A stretch of 64,000 bases of DNA from assembly GCF_043290135.1 (NCBI RefSeq), contig NC_134705.1:38133771-38197770 (forward strand), written 5' to 3'. Of this stretch, positions 25,405 through 36,205 are shown one piece after another. The stretch comes from Rhipicephalus microplus (taxonomy: Eukaryota; Arthropoda; Arachnida; Ixodida; Ixodidae). Position numbers and translations under genes: made by a program. The notes under the pieces were generated by a model that did not search any database, had not been told where the DNA came from, and was given only the letters and a program-made list of their open reading frames with translations. Every line of letters starts with the position of its first letter. Within the stretch, counting starts at the first letter, position 1.

Positions 25405-25581
25405 TGTCGCAGTACAACGCCCAAAAAGCACAAGTACGCCTTGAGGCAGCGAAAGCAGCGTGTTCTCAACAGCTGAGCCGCAAGATCTGCTTCTTCGTTC
25501 TCGCGTCAAGCCAGAGGCCCACTACCTGGTGTCCGCTAAATCGCCCCATCATCGTTTTTGTCCACTTGTAGACACGCGTCA
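25405..25581 (-). repeat. 3' LTR of Gypsy-3
   Basis: On the minus strand it begins TGACGCGTGTCTAC and ends GCGACA. The minus strand of 25582-25595 is AAGGGGGAGGCAAA, a clear polypurine tract immediately upstream. Confidence 0.9.
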
Positions 25582-25659
25582 TTTGCCTCCCCCTTAAAGA
25601 GCATTGACCCGATGCGAAGTCAATAATGCAGTTTTTGTTAAAAGATAAGTCTCACGCAA

Positions 25660-27047
25660 TCACTCGCTGACGTAGGGCTTCATGCGCACTACGTGAACGA
25701 GTTCAGGGTGGTGCTGGCGACGCTTGGTACTACACGAATTGTCGGGAACGATTTCGTAAGTGACGTCACTCAGTTGTCGCAGCACTTGGTATGGCCCAAA
25801 GTATCTTCTTAAGAGCTTTTCTGATAGTCCTCGTTTCCGTACGGGTGTCCAAATCCATACTTTGTCGCCAGTTTGATAGACAACTGCTCTGCGGTGAGCA
25901 TTGTAGCGGCCTTCATCGTACTCTTGCTGCTGGCGGATCCGTAAACGTGCCATTTGTCTAGCTTCTTCCGCGCGTTCCGTAAACGTGTTGGCGTCTGGGT
26001 CGATGTCATCACTTTCGTGCGGTAGCATCGCATCTAACATAGTTCGTACTTCTCGTCCATGAACGAGGCTGAATGGGGTCATGCGGATCGTTTCTTGCTT
26101 GGCCGTGTTGTGCGCAAACGTTATGAATGACAAGATTTCATCCCAATTTTTGTGCTCAATATCTACGTACATCGAAAGCATGTCTTCGATGGTTTTGTTC
26201 AGACGCTCCGTCAGCCCGTTTGTTTGTGGGTGGTAGGCAGTGGTCTTACGATGCGTTGTTCCACTCAGCATCAGGACGTGATCCAAAAGAGCTGCCGTAA
26301 ATGCGGTTCCTCTGTCTGTGATCACGACTGTTGGTGCACCATGCCTTAGTACAATATTTTCGATAGAAAATCTTGCCACCTCCGCTGCTGTACCTCTCTG
26401 GATAGCCTTTGTCTCGGCGTAACAGGTCAGATAATCCGTCGCGACGATAACCCAGCGGTTCCCTGCAGTAGAAATAGGAAGTGGGCCCAAAATGTTCATG
26501 CCTATCTGGTAGAATGGAGCTGTCGGGACCTGCACGGGTTGCAGGAGGCCAGCTGGCTTAGTCGGTGGTGACTTGCGTCGCTGGCAGTCGAGACAGGTAC
26601 GAACGTGGTGCTTCACGGCTGTGGTTAGTCTCGGCCAGTAATACCTTTGCTGTACTCTGGCTAACGTTCTCATGTAACCAAATGGCCAGAGGTCACCTCG
26701 TTGTGGCATGCTTTGAGTACTTCGGTATGAAGGGCTGCTGGTATGACAAGCAGATAGGCGGATCCTATCGACGAAAAGTTTCTTTTGTAGAGTACTCCGC
26801 TACGCAAACAAAACGATGACAACTCTCTTGCGAAAACTCTTGGCGCCTTCTGAGATCTGCCTTCCAAGTAGTTAATCAAGCCAAGCAACTCAGTGTCGTC
26901 ACGTTGTGGCTCAGCAATGGCGGTCGTGTCGAGGACACCGAGAAATGCCGCTTCCTCCTCCTCAGGTAGGGTTGCCGACTCAATGGGTGAACGGGACAGA
27001 CAGTCAGCGTCCATATGTCGCTTGCCTGACTTGTGCACGACCGTCAT
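25660..27047 (-). pseudogene. integrase of Gypsy-3 with RNase H tail (first catalytic Asp lost)
   Basis: The upper segment (26670-27047) begins with the RNase H end VHKSGKRHMDADCLSRS and runs into the integrase zinc region (CHNEVTSGH). The 349-codon lower frame (25660-26709) has YYWPRL, C-LD-C-QRRKS, then GMNILGP, where family members have Asp; the codon at 26494-26496 gives Asn. The second Asp (VITDRGTAF) and Glu (NGLTERLNKT) are present. The chromodomain-like or GPY region is GPYQVLRQLSD. Apart from one frame break near 26700, the frame is open, but the D to N change alone should abolish strand transfer. Confidence 0.9.
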
Positions 27048-28650
27048 GTCAAACTCTTGCAGTTTCAGGCTTCAACGCGCTAATCGGCTGGTGGGATCTT
27101 TTAGATTAGTTAACCAGCATAGGGATTGATGGTCACTAATAACTTTGAAGTGCCGGCCATACAAGTACGGGCGAAATTTCATTACTGCCCATACTACAGC
27201 GAGGCATTCTTTCTTTGTTGTTGAATAGTTAGCCTCTGCGCGTGTTAGCGTTCGACTTGCGTAGGCGATCACTCTTTCTGTGTCGTCTTGCCGTTGCACA
27301 AACACAGCCCCAAGACCTAAATGATCTGTGTGAAGCGTCGTCGGGGCTTCTTCGTCGAAGTGGGCAAGCACAGGGTGCGTTTGAAGACGTTGACGCAGGT
27401 CATTAAAGGCAGCCTCCTGTTCTTCTTTCCAATCAAAGGCAACATAGTCTCTTGTGAGACGAGTTAGTGGCGACGCGATGCGGGCGAAGTCTGCGATAAA
27501 CCGGTGATAATAGGCACGAAGGCCTAGGAAGCGTCTGACAGCCTTCTTGTTGGAGGGTACTGGGAACTGTGTGACGGCGGCATTTTTTCCAGGATCGGGC
27601 TAGACGCCTGCGTTGCTGACGACGTGACCGAGAAACAGAAGTTCGTGAAAACAGAAATGGCATTTTTTTGGATTCATTGTTAGGCCCGCGAACCGTACGG
27701 CACGTAAAACAACTTCCAGCCTTTTGAGATGCTCGTCAAAAGTGGTCAAAAACACTATAACGTCGTCCAGATAGACTAGGCACGTCTTTCACTTTAATCT
27801 CAAAAGTACCGTGTCCATAAGCCTTTGAAAAGTCGCGGGCGCAGAGCACAAACCGAAAGACGAGACTTGGAATTCGTATAAACCATCTGGCGTCACAAAA
27901 GCGCTTTTCTCTCGGTCTCTTGGGTCTACCTCGATCTGCCAGTATCCACTCCTCAAGTCCCTGGAAGAGAAGTAGCGAGCGTGCCGAAGTCTGTCAAGGG
28001 AGTCATCAATACGTGGGAGCGGGTACACATCTTTCTTCGTCACCCGATTCAGCTTCCTGTAGTCCACGCAAAGACGCAGGGTGCCGTCCTTTTTCTTTAC
28101 TAGCACTACAGGCGATGCCCAGGGGCTCTGTGACGGTTGAATGACGTCATCTGCAAGCATTTTCGCGACTTGTTGTATGGCGTCGCGTTCTTTTGAAGCT
28201 ACACGATAAGGGTTCTGGTGGATAGGTCTCACCGTGTCCTCGGTGATTATTCGGTGCTTTGTCAAAGGTGTTCGACCAACTCGTGATGTCGTTGAAAAGG
28301 AGTCACGGAATTCGGCTAGCAGCTGAAGAAGTCTCTTTCGCTCGTCCTTTGACAGAGTGGTGCCAACATCGAGAACAGGTTCTGGTTCTTGATTAGACGC
28401 TTCGTCCAATACCGACCAACATAAACTGCCTCGCATTTCTACAATATTGTCGTACGATACGATAGCTGTGCCCTTCGGAAGGTGCCGGCGCTCAGCACTA
28501 AAGTTCGTCAGAAGTAAATTCGTGCGTCCAACAGTGAGACGGACGATACCTCGTGCGACCGAAATGCCATGACTAAATAGCAGCGAGCCAATTTGGTCAG
28601 CAATGCCTTCGCCATCAAACGCTTCGTAGCCTTTCACCGAAACAAGAGTG
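27048..28650 (-). pseudogene. RT and RNase H of Gypsy-3 (frameshifted)
   Basis: The upper frame (start 28907, shared with the protease end) covers the RT fingers: SPWASPVVLVKKKDG, VDYRKLNR, LRSGYWQIEV, and SSFGLCSAPATFQ (relatives have MPFGLCNAP). It ends at 27789, and the catalytic LVYLDDVIVF is read in another frame at about 27745-27780. Further pieces (27433-27700) hold LGHVVSN. The RNase H frame (27072-27371) reads HTDHLGLGAVF (27305-27340), two residues shorter than the family's HTDASGxGLGAV, so the catalytic region is damaged. Confidence 0.9.
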
Positions 28651-29110
28651 CATGACCGGGGTAGGACGACCACATCATCATCAATTATACGTAAAGTGTT
28701 GCGTATTGCGTCTGAACAGTCAACTAAACCAGGGCTGTTGCGGAATGTAATTGAACAGTCCGGGATGTTGATGACGGCACCATATTCTCCTAAGAAGTCC
28801 ATCCCTATGATCAAGTACTTGCAACAAGAGGTGAGGATGACGAACGTCGCCACGAAAGAGGAGCCACTGATGTCGAGTCTTGCTGTACACCTTCTGACAG
28901 GCATCAACAGCTAGCCGCCTGCTGTCCTCAGATGAGGTCCCGTCCACGTAGTCTTCACTTTTTTGAGATGTACGGCAAGGTTTTCACTTATGATAGAAAA
29001 GTCGGCGCCGGTGTCAACTAAGGCGGTTACTTGCTGTCCGTCTACCGAAACGGTAAGATCTGTGGTCACAGTTTCGTCGGTGTTACAACTTCTCGGCTTT
29101 ACGGCGTCCT
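28651..29110 (-). pseudogene. aspartic protease of Gypsy-3 (frameshifted)
   Basis: TALVDTGADFSIIS is readable on the minus strand at about 28990-29035. The second block YLIIGMDFLGEYGAVI is in the frame that starts at 28907. A frameshift between about 28905 and 28985 separates the two halves. It would have cleaved the Gag-Pol polyprotein. Confidence 0.82.
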
Positions 29111-29181
29111 GTGGTACAAGTAACGGGGCTTTTTTTCGTCGCCTTGACGGCCTGCAACCTCACCACCGGTGGTCGCCGCCT

Positions 29182-30700
29182 TCAGTTTCCCCAGAGTGGA
29201 CTTGGTGACCTTCTTCCGTTGACGTCGGCTGTAGTTCGGTGGCACGACGAAGGCGAATATGCCGGAGACGGAGAGCGTGTTCGACGTCCCAAACCTGGCT
29301 GGTAATCAGGCACACTGTCGTCATTATTGACACGGCGGTTGTCAAAATGGGACTGAGACAAGGGGGGTCCTTGTGAATGAGCGTCCCGGCGTGGTGCGTA
29401 GCCGTCGTTGGCGCGTCGATCGTCAGACCATTGCCGAAGAGGTCGAAACATATCTACGCGGTGCCAGCAATGGCGGGAAATGTGGCCCACACCTCCGCAG
29501 GTAAAACAAAGCGGACGCCTATTTATAGTGCGCCAGGCGTCTGTTTTACGTGGCTGTGGATGCCACAACGGCTCGTAATGTGGCAAATGCCGTGTCTCGT
29601 TGGGAGACGGCTCTTGGTACGGCGGCATTTTGTACGGCGGTACGACGGCAGGGTGCCGCGGTGTCTGTTCTTAGGGTGGCGACCAAGAAACGGCTGCCGA
29701 TGGCTGGTGGTACGACGGCGCAACGGGCGTTGGGCGGCGAAGCGTGGCTGCGTAGCTCATAGGTCGCTGATCGTCAGTAGGATCAGCTGTTGAAAAAGCT
29801 TGGCGTATTTTATTGCGGACGACTTCAGCGACAGACGCCGTGGGTGGTTCCGTGACCAGATTCCGCAGCTTCAGCAGCTCTTCGCGAACAATCTCTCTTA
29901 ATAAATCGCGCAACGAGATTTGATTGTCAGATGTCGTAGCGGCGAATTGTATTTGGGCACTGCTGGACAAGCGATCGTATTGTCGGCATCGTAGGTGAAG
30001 CGCCCGTTCGATAGCCGTAGCTTCTTTGATGAAGTCTGTCATGGTGCTTGGCGGGTTCCGCAAAAGTCCGGCGAACAATTGCTCTGTAACGCTGCGCATG
30101 AGGTAGCGCAACTTTTTGTCGTCGGTCATGTGCAGGTCAGCTTTACGGAAGAGACGGGCCATGTCCTCAGCGAACATTGCGACCGTTTCATTGGGTTTCT
30201 GAACCCGTAGCTCGAGTAAATGCTGCGCACGTTCGCGCCGGTCGACATCGGCAAATGTGTCAATCATCCCTTTTTTAAAGTCACTCCATGTTGACAAATT
30301 GCCTTCTCTGTTCTCGTACCAAGTTCTAGCGCTGTCGTCGAGATAAAAATAGGCGCGGGAAAGCCTTTGTTCAAGAGACCACTGGTTGGTGTTAGCGACA
30401 CGTTCATAGTGATCAAGCCATTCTTCGACGTCTTCATGCGCTGCACCACCAAAGCGATCAGGTACCAGCGGTGAAAAAGGGTTACCTGAGATAGGGTTGG
30501 CAAAATACTTTCTCGTAGTAACTGTTGTGGACTGGCGGTGGCCATTGGTAGATGTGAGCGGTGCCTTGTAGAGTATTCCTGTGAGAGGATGAACTCTGGA
30601 AGGAGGCCTCGCAAGCGACTACTGAAGCGATGCACGGAAGTGTTGACAAGTGCTTCTGAGCTGGATGAACGACTCCCCGTGGGATTGTGGAGCATCAGGC
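29182..30700 (-). pseudogene. gag of Gypsy-3 (frameshifted)
   Basis: The N-terminal part (about 30300-30700) changes frame near 30480. The central capsid-like segment (29671-30297) has TWSDFKKGMIDTF and MARLFRKADLHM. A frameshift at about 29650 leads to the nucleocapsid segment with the CCHC knuckle C-FT-C-GGVG-H-ISRH-C and a tail rich in Arg, Ser and Pro (RRTRSPSPAYS). It is the same architecture as Gypsy-1 gag, with different sequence. Confidence 0.85.
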
Positions 30701-30707
30701 GGGGTCA

Positions 30708-30726
30708 GGGGCTAGCACCTGCACCA
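30708..30726 (-). other. Primer-binding site of Gypsy-3
   Basis: On the minus strand TGGTGCAGGTGCTAGCCCC lies one base from the LTR end. Its first 12 bases match the Gypsy-1 site except at one position. Confidence 0.6.
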
Positions 30727-30727
30727 G

Positions 30728-31331
30728 TGTCGCAGTACAACGCGAACAAAGCACAAGTACGCCTTGAGGCAGCGAAAGCAGCGTTGTGGTTGTTGTTGTT
30801 GTTGTTCTCCTATTGTTAGTGGCGCATATCCACTGTGGGGGATTGGCCAAGAATCGAGTGGCTTTAAAGTTTACTGTTCTGATTTAGAATGATGGAGGTA
30901 TAACAGAAAGATTACCGATAGCCGATAGGCAAGTGTGGTGCTTAATGTAATGCATACAAATATTTACATAAACAAATTTATTCTTCGAATAGACCAATAA
31001 TCTGATTTTATACGTATATAATTATGTGGACATGTTAAGATGATGAAACTGGTTAATTAGTCAACCTATTAGTTTCATCAATATAGTCCCGGACGGCCGC
31101 GCATACTGTGCCATTACAGAAACCAGAAATGGAAGCTCCAAAAGACAAAAGACAGGCAGAGATAGGTCCATACCAATGCCACGCAAAGGTATTTCTAAAA
31201 GAAAGCAGCGTGTTCTTAACAGCTGAGCCGCAATATTTTCTTATTCGTTCTCGCGTCAAGCCAGAGGCCCACTACCTGTTGTCCGCTAGATCCCCCCATC
31301 ATCGTTTTTGTCCATATGTAGACACGGGTCA
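30728..31331 (-). repeat. 5' LTR of Gypsy-3, split by a LINE insertion
   Basis: The parts 30728-30783 and 31201-31331 align end to end with 25405-25581. The 10-bp GAAAGCAGCG is present on both sides of the insertion (30774-30783 and 31201-31210) and once in the other LTR. Confidence 0.95.
30784..31200 (-). mobile_element. 5'-truncated I/R1-type LINE 3' end in the Gypsy-3 LTR
   Basis: The insert is 417 bp, flanked by the perfect 10-bp duplication GAAAGCAGCG. On the minus strand it holds the last codons of an ORF (AFAWHWYGPIS-like start, ending VRDYIDETNRLTN then stop at 31053), a 3' UTR with the block CCCACAGTGGATATGCGCC, and a (CAA)n tail at the left edge. A hairpin GATGAAACT...AGTTTCATC lies at about 31039-31080. 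Truncated 5' end, simple-repeat tail and target duplication are the marks of target-primed LINE insertion. The clade is inferred. Confidence 0.85.
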
Positions 31332-33908
31332 CTATGTTGAAGCTTCATTGGGCTAAGTCTGATCTGTCAATCTTATTTGTCTTCAACCATCAACTGATGT
31401 ACGTTACCTGTTCAAATATTGCCTGTAAAATGCTCTAAACTCTACAGTGTAAATGAAAATAAATAAAAAAATTGAAGTTTCACAAGCTTGTTGATATACA
31501 TTCCTCTTATAACAGCCTCCATTATGCAGCACCACACAGGCTATCAACTGGTCTAATTTCTGGTCTGCCTTAAGGTGGGCTACTTATAGGACACGTACAA
31601 TACGCACAATTGAATAGACATTAACATGGTAGCAATATTATGACAACTGGAAGACATACCAGACATTTAAATATAATACATACAGAACGGTAACAGATGG
31701 GACACATACATGGCGGATGCCATGAGGAGACAGGAAATTGGTGGCGAAATCGTTACATCTTGAAGACATACAGTTTGAGTCCTCATGTTGCCACGGGGAA
31801 TTGTGATGGCCTAAGTCATGAAGCTTTTCAGTTAATGGCAGTTGCAATATAGCAGTTTATAATGCATAGAAACATGTTCTTTTTCATGAATTTGTAAATG
31901 TGAAAACATGCGGAACGATGAAAGTCTCCCTATAGTTCGCAGGTTCTCATAGGAAGTGGTGTGCGAACTCCACCTGATATCCATTGGGTGAATCACCTAC
32001 CATTATTGGACACATAGTTGGACGTTCGTTTTATTTACAATGCTTCATTGGTGCAGCTGGTCATATAGATAGAAGAGGTGATGTGCAAAAACAAACACGG
32101 GAACAAATAAAACACAAATGGTGTTTGTCATGTCTCGTTACCGCATAAAAGTGAAGGAAACAAGACAAATACCATTTGTGTGTTGTTTGTTCATTTCTTC
32201 GCACTGATGATTCTCTATCATATAATACCAGCTGCACCAATTTAGCGTTAAAATAAAAATGAATGGTCGACTAGGTGCCCACTGATGATCTGTGAGTTAC
32301 CCAGTGCTTATTTATTGGACATTAGGTTACAAAAACAATAATACAATAAAGTGGCATATATGTTTGTTGAACATCCGCATATCCGCCCTGGACACCCGCT
32401 GGACTCCCGCTGGATCGCCCACTAGTATGCGCCTTAGAGTCCCGCGGGTGTCCGCTGCGCGTCAATCGGCGATTTGCGGACGACCAGTGGATCACCGAGA
32501 CAACAGGAAAGGTTGTCCAGTGGACGTGCGTCGGTGTTTAAATGCCCATTGCGTTATTGTGATTGTCCCTGCGCTTTCTAAAGGGCCACTCACCAGGCTT
32601 CTAAAATAAAAAACGAGTGCAATACTCTATTCTGATATTTCTTATCTTTCTTGCATAATTCTGGGACGCAGCCAGTAGTTCCCGTCATGCCTATAGCGTA
32701 CATGCTCTGGATTGGTGCTTATACGCGAAAAATCAAAAGTGGTATGCGTCAAACACTGCTTTGCCATACCACTGCTCGTCCGTTCTTCCTGATCTTGCAT
32801 GAATATCGCGAACAATCAAGCAATCACCCTTAAATTTGTCCGTTGACAACTCCTCAAGCGGCGATAACAGCGTCTAGTCGAGAAGCGCAGAATCCTGATA
32901 GGCGTTAGCGCTTACTGTTCACGTGCTTTTAAGAACTAAGGTGTAAGGAAGATACTTCGCATAAATCATGTTTATTACATAATTCAGTTCCGTTACATGG
33001 TTAGAAAGTACAACAGAAAGTTCCATAGTTTTCGAGAGAAACCTACAGAGGGACCTCCTACAACGGCATAAGTGCAGTGAATACAAATATTACAGCAAAT
33101 TATGCGAATTTATGAGCAATGAATAACGAGCTTAGTTATCAATAACAATGCAATCAACGCATATAACGAGACGGTAATACTATTAAAAACGTTACACATA
33201 AATATTCTATAGCACATGATAACACGGCAACAAGAAGCAAGAATAATCAACTCTACATGACAAATGGAACTAGTTTTAGTATCCATGGCATCAGTTCTAC
33301 AAAAGCAAATGAAGATACGAAACTGACACAGAACTGTTGGAGCAATTATTGTTATTTTACAGCTCAGATGAGTTGAAAAATTCATGCACAAAATATATTT
33401 TGCTATGCTAGGTGAAAATGTGAACGTTTTGCGATGATTTTATTTCGAAGGGCAATGAATTCCAAATCTCTATAAAAGAAGAAGTAAAAGAAGCTTTTTG
33501 CATAGGGAAAACCAGGTGGTATAGCTATTACTAAACTGATGGTGGTTTATGCATGCAATGGCAATGACATGCGTAATGAGTCTATAGGCAATTGTGGTCA
33601 GACGATGGCAAAATATTTGTCTTTATCATTGTAGTTTAAGTCCTGAAAACAATTTATTACCGAAGGAGTAAAATGGATAAAAGTCATCAATGTAACCACT
33701 TCATTCTGTGCTCACTCGAACCGTTTCAATTCCGTGAAGTAAGTGTTGGCCAAGATGACACAAAATACGAAATATAATTGTGAATGTGGGCATAATACAA
33801 AGAACGTTTGACGTGAGGCGGTAAATACGTACTTGTCTTGATGATAGAATTGGTTCCGAATGCAACATTTTTAACTAGTGACGCGGCATGTTTATGAAAT
33901 CTTATTTC
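31332..33908. other. No gene recognised apart from a foldback element
   Basis: AT-rich DNA without domains. A GC-rich patch at 32375-32545 contains repeated CCCGCTGGA words and may belong to an unknown repeat. Confidence 0.45.
32047..32241. mobile_element. 195-bp foldback (MITE-like) element
   Basis: The outer arms ATTGGTGCAGCTGGT (32047-32061) and ACCAGCTGCACCAAT (32227-32241) are exact inverted complements. The pairing continues inward imperfectly (ATATAGATAGA with its complement, AACACAAATGGTGTTTGTC with GACAAATACCATTTGTGTG), leaving a loop of about 30 bp near 32130-32160. There is no coding content. This is what a non-autonomous foldback transposon looks like. I see no clear target duplication. 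Confidence 0.8.
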
Positions 33909-34242
33909 AGTACCCCATTGAAAAATTGTCCACCATAGGAATGGTGGATTCCACCAACCACCATTTTGGTGGATTATGATGGTGGAAATGTTGGTAGCAC
34001 ATCGTTTATGGTGGCGTATGGTGGAGCGGATGGTGGATGGCGCGCTCCAGCCGGCATTGGTGGACCGCGAAGCAGCGTCACAACCACCGTGACGAGCTGC
34101 CGCTAAAGAAATTATGAAGATTATTGTATAAAAAAGATTGTAGCAAGCACCCATAAAAAAAGATGCACAAGCGTGGGATCGAACCTGCCACCTCCCAATT
34201 TCAAACTGAGCACACAAACCACTGCGCCACACCGATCTTTTT
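33909..34242 (-). mobile_element. tRNA-derived SINE with CCACCAT-rich body
   Basis: On the minus strand from 34242 there is a tRNA-like head with A box TGGCGCAGTGG and B box GGTTCGATCCC. A 5-bp stem around a 7-base loop (TTTGAAA) sits where the anticodon arm belongs. The body runs to about 33909 through a GC-rich piece and many CCACCAT/CCACCA words. TTATTTC at 33902-33908 and 34243-34249 could be a short target duplication. It is not a functional tRNA: no acceptor stem closes. The head differs from the Ruka-like copies. Confidence 0.7.
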
Positions 34243-34358
34243 TTATTTCCGGTAAACTTCACAAACGGGTTGCTAAGATATATTACAATTCACTACGAAC
34301 AATACAAAAAACTTGAAAATAACTAAGCCCGTCAAGCATAACTCTAACACATCACGTC

Positions 34359-35363
34359 CTAGAATTCCTTCATGGTCAGTAGGGCTTCTACCCTTTCTAC
34401 CCATAAAGGTACACATTCGTCTGTTCTTACTACCTCAAGTAATCTTGATATGCTTTCTTTAAAATACTCTCTTGCTGGTCTTCTGTCTGGGTCACAATGA
34501 AATCCAGCCATTCTAGAGCGCCATATACTCTTCAAGGCGGTCATCATGATAAAATCGAAAGGTAATTCATCCTCATTCTCTATTACCAAATACCTGATCC
34601 CATGAGAGTCTAACGGGAACTCTTTTTTGATTGTCCTTTGTAATACGTCCCAAAAATAAACTCCTTCCCAACAGTGCAGGAAAACATGGTCGATAGTTTT
34701 TGGTTTCTTACAGATTAGACAGTGAGATCCCCAAGGCATATAAAACCCACGGTCCTCTAGGAAGGTTCTTACAGGAAGTATTCCAGTGTGTAATTTGAAA
34801 AAGAACGTTTTCGCACTTGGAGCTGCTGGCATTTTTTAAATTCGTTTAAGTACGTTCTGACCCTTGCGTGCTGTATATAGCGCTCTGTCCAGTGGAATGG
34901 AGGGCATCGTGTCACATAAATCATTGTACAGTTTTTTCTTTCCAACAGACGACAGGTAGTCAGTTGAAAAACGAACACACAAAAACCGCACGCTGGCCAC
35001 TACTTCTTTCATGTATCCTTGCACAGCCCCTGTGGTAACATGGGTGCTCACAACAAACTCGGGCAACAGCCTACTTAGTCTTGTTTGACACACTATTAGT
35101 AGGAAAGGATCTCTTGTCTCACGAAAAAAGAAAAACCTATTTACTAACTGCTTGATAAACAGATGTCCTAGCCCAAGGCCTCCACACTTCACCCGTCTAA
35201 ACAAACTTGTGCGACTGCACCTTTCCCAGTTAGACCCCCACACAAAGATTGCAAACACGCGATGTAATTTTTGCACATTGACCCGGGAACAGTACAGCAC
35301 TTGCATCACATACCACAGCTTAGACACAAAAAACCAGTTGCATGCAGTAGTCCTAGCAAACAT
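34359..35363 (-). pseudogene. ORF2 C-terminal part of Tx1-like LINE (thumb and zinc-binding region)
   Basis: Two frames, 34836-35363 and 34359-34832, hold the post-RT part. The first contains LYCSRVNVQKLHRVFAIFVW and CGGLGLGHLF, typical of the connection after the palm. The second has KTFFFKLHTGILPV followed by C-LI-C-KKPKTIDHVFLHC, the zinc-binding RVT region used in RNA binding by these LINEs. The frame changes between 34832 and 34836, and upstream at about 35363. Confidence 0.83.
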
Positions 35364-36205
35364 GGACAGATATGTTGCATTCCACCTATTTGCTTTCTCT
35401 TAATTTCTTTCGTTTGCTGTGTCCAATATTCGTCAGTACTTTTGTATGACTCGAGTGGTACTCCGAGATATTCAACTGGCGTTCTTGTCCATTTAATGGC
35501 TGCAAAATTCTGGTGTTGAAGGCCAATATCTATGCCAGAAGCCGAGGCATTTTCCCCAGTTTATGTGGCTTCCTGTAACTTCGGCGAAAGATTTAGAAAC
35601 TCTGATTGATTCTTCAAAACCGACTTAGGAAGTGCTACAAATCGCAACATCATCAGCGTATGCGAGTACTTTGACCTCTGAAGATTGTACTCTAAACTCA
35701 TTAATGATGTCATTCTGCAATATCGACCGACATAAAGTTTCAATATAGATGCAAAACAACAGTGGACTAACAGGGCAACCTTGACGCACTGAGCGCTCGA
35801 TTCTAATGGGGGTGTCCAATGTCTTATTGATAATTAGTCTCGTACTACCATTCCGATATGCCATGGCTACTCCGTCAATAATTATCTTACTAACATTAAT
35901 GTGCTTCAATACTGCAAACAAAAGAGCGTGGGCAACGCAATCAAACGCTTCCTCTAGATCCAGCTGGAGTATGGCCACTTGAACTTGACTGGTGTCAACA
36001 CATTCGAACACGGATCGCATTTTATGAACGTTTGTAACTATGGACCGACCTTTGATTCCACACGTTTGGTGTGGACCGACGATATCTTTTATTACTGACT
36101 GAAGTCTAGCCACCAAAATTTTCATTAATATTTTGTAGTCTACGTAAGTCAGTGCGATTGGCATGTACGCTGTGACGTGCCTGAGCTTTTCAGCCTCGTC
36201 TGTTT
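35364..36205 (-). pseudogene. ORF2 reverse transcriptase palm of Tx1-like LINE
   Basis: The frame 35625-36164 holds the fingers and palm: ALTYVDYKILMKILVA, QTCGIKGRSIVTN, QLDLEEAFDCV, RQGCPVSPLLFCIYIE and the catalytic VLAYADDVAI at about 35630-35660. It stops right after the active site, and the thumb continues in other frames. Both Asp of YADD are kept. The short stretch to 36205 is a frame break from the upstream ORF2 part. Confidence 0.87.

Larger units (their letters stand above)
25405..31331 (-). mobile_element. Gypsy-3: Ty3/gypsy LTR retrotransposon, decayed, with nested LINE
   Basis: It reads right to left. The LTRs are 25405-25581 and 30728-31331; the latter is 177 bp once a 417-bp insertion and its 10-bp duplication are removed, exactly the length of the other. 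Both LTRs have canonical TG...CA ends. Gag, protease, RT, RNase H and integrase follow in gypsy order. The proteins are less like those of Gypsy-1 and Gypsy-2 than those are to each other. Several frameshifts and a lost integrase Asp mark it as dead. I could not find a clean target duplication (flanks GATAT and CTATG). Confidence 0.93.

Noticed and set aside
25400..31336. A target-site duplication for Gypsy-3 (GATAT and CTATG)
   Set aside because: The flanks match at only a few positions, too weak to call.
20860..32545. TCCG-rich patches at 20860-20990 and 32375-32545 as one repeat family
   Set aside because: They share short words only; I could not align them as homologous copies.
34160..34242. 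A functional tRNA gene on the minus strand
   Set aside because: A and B boxes and an anticodon-like arm are present, but no acceptor stem pairs, and a repetitive body follows. It is a SINE head.
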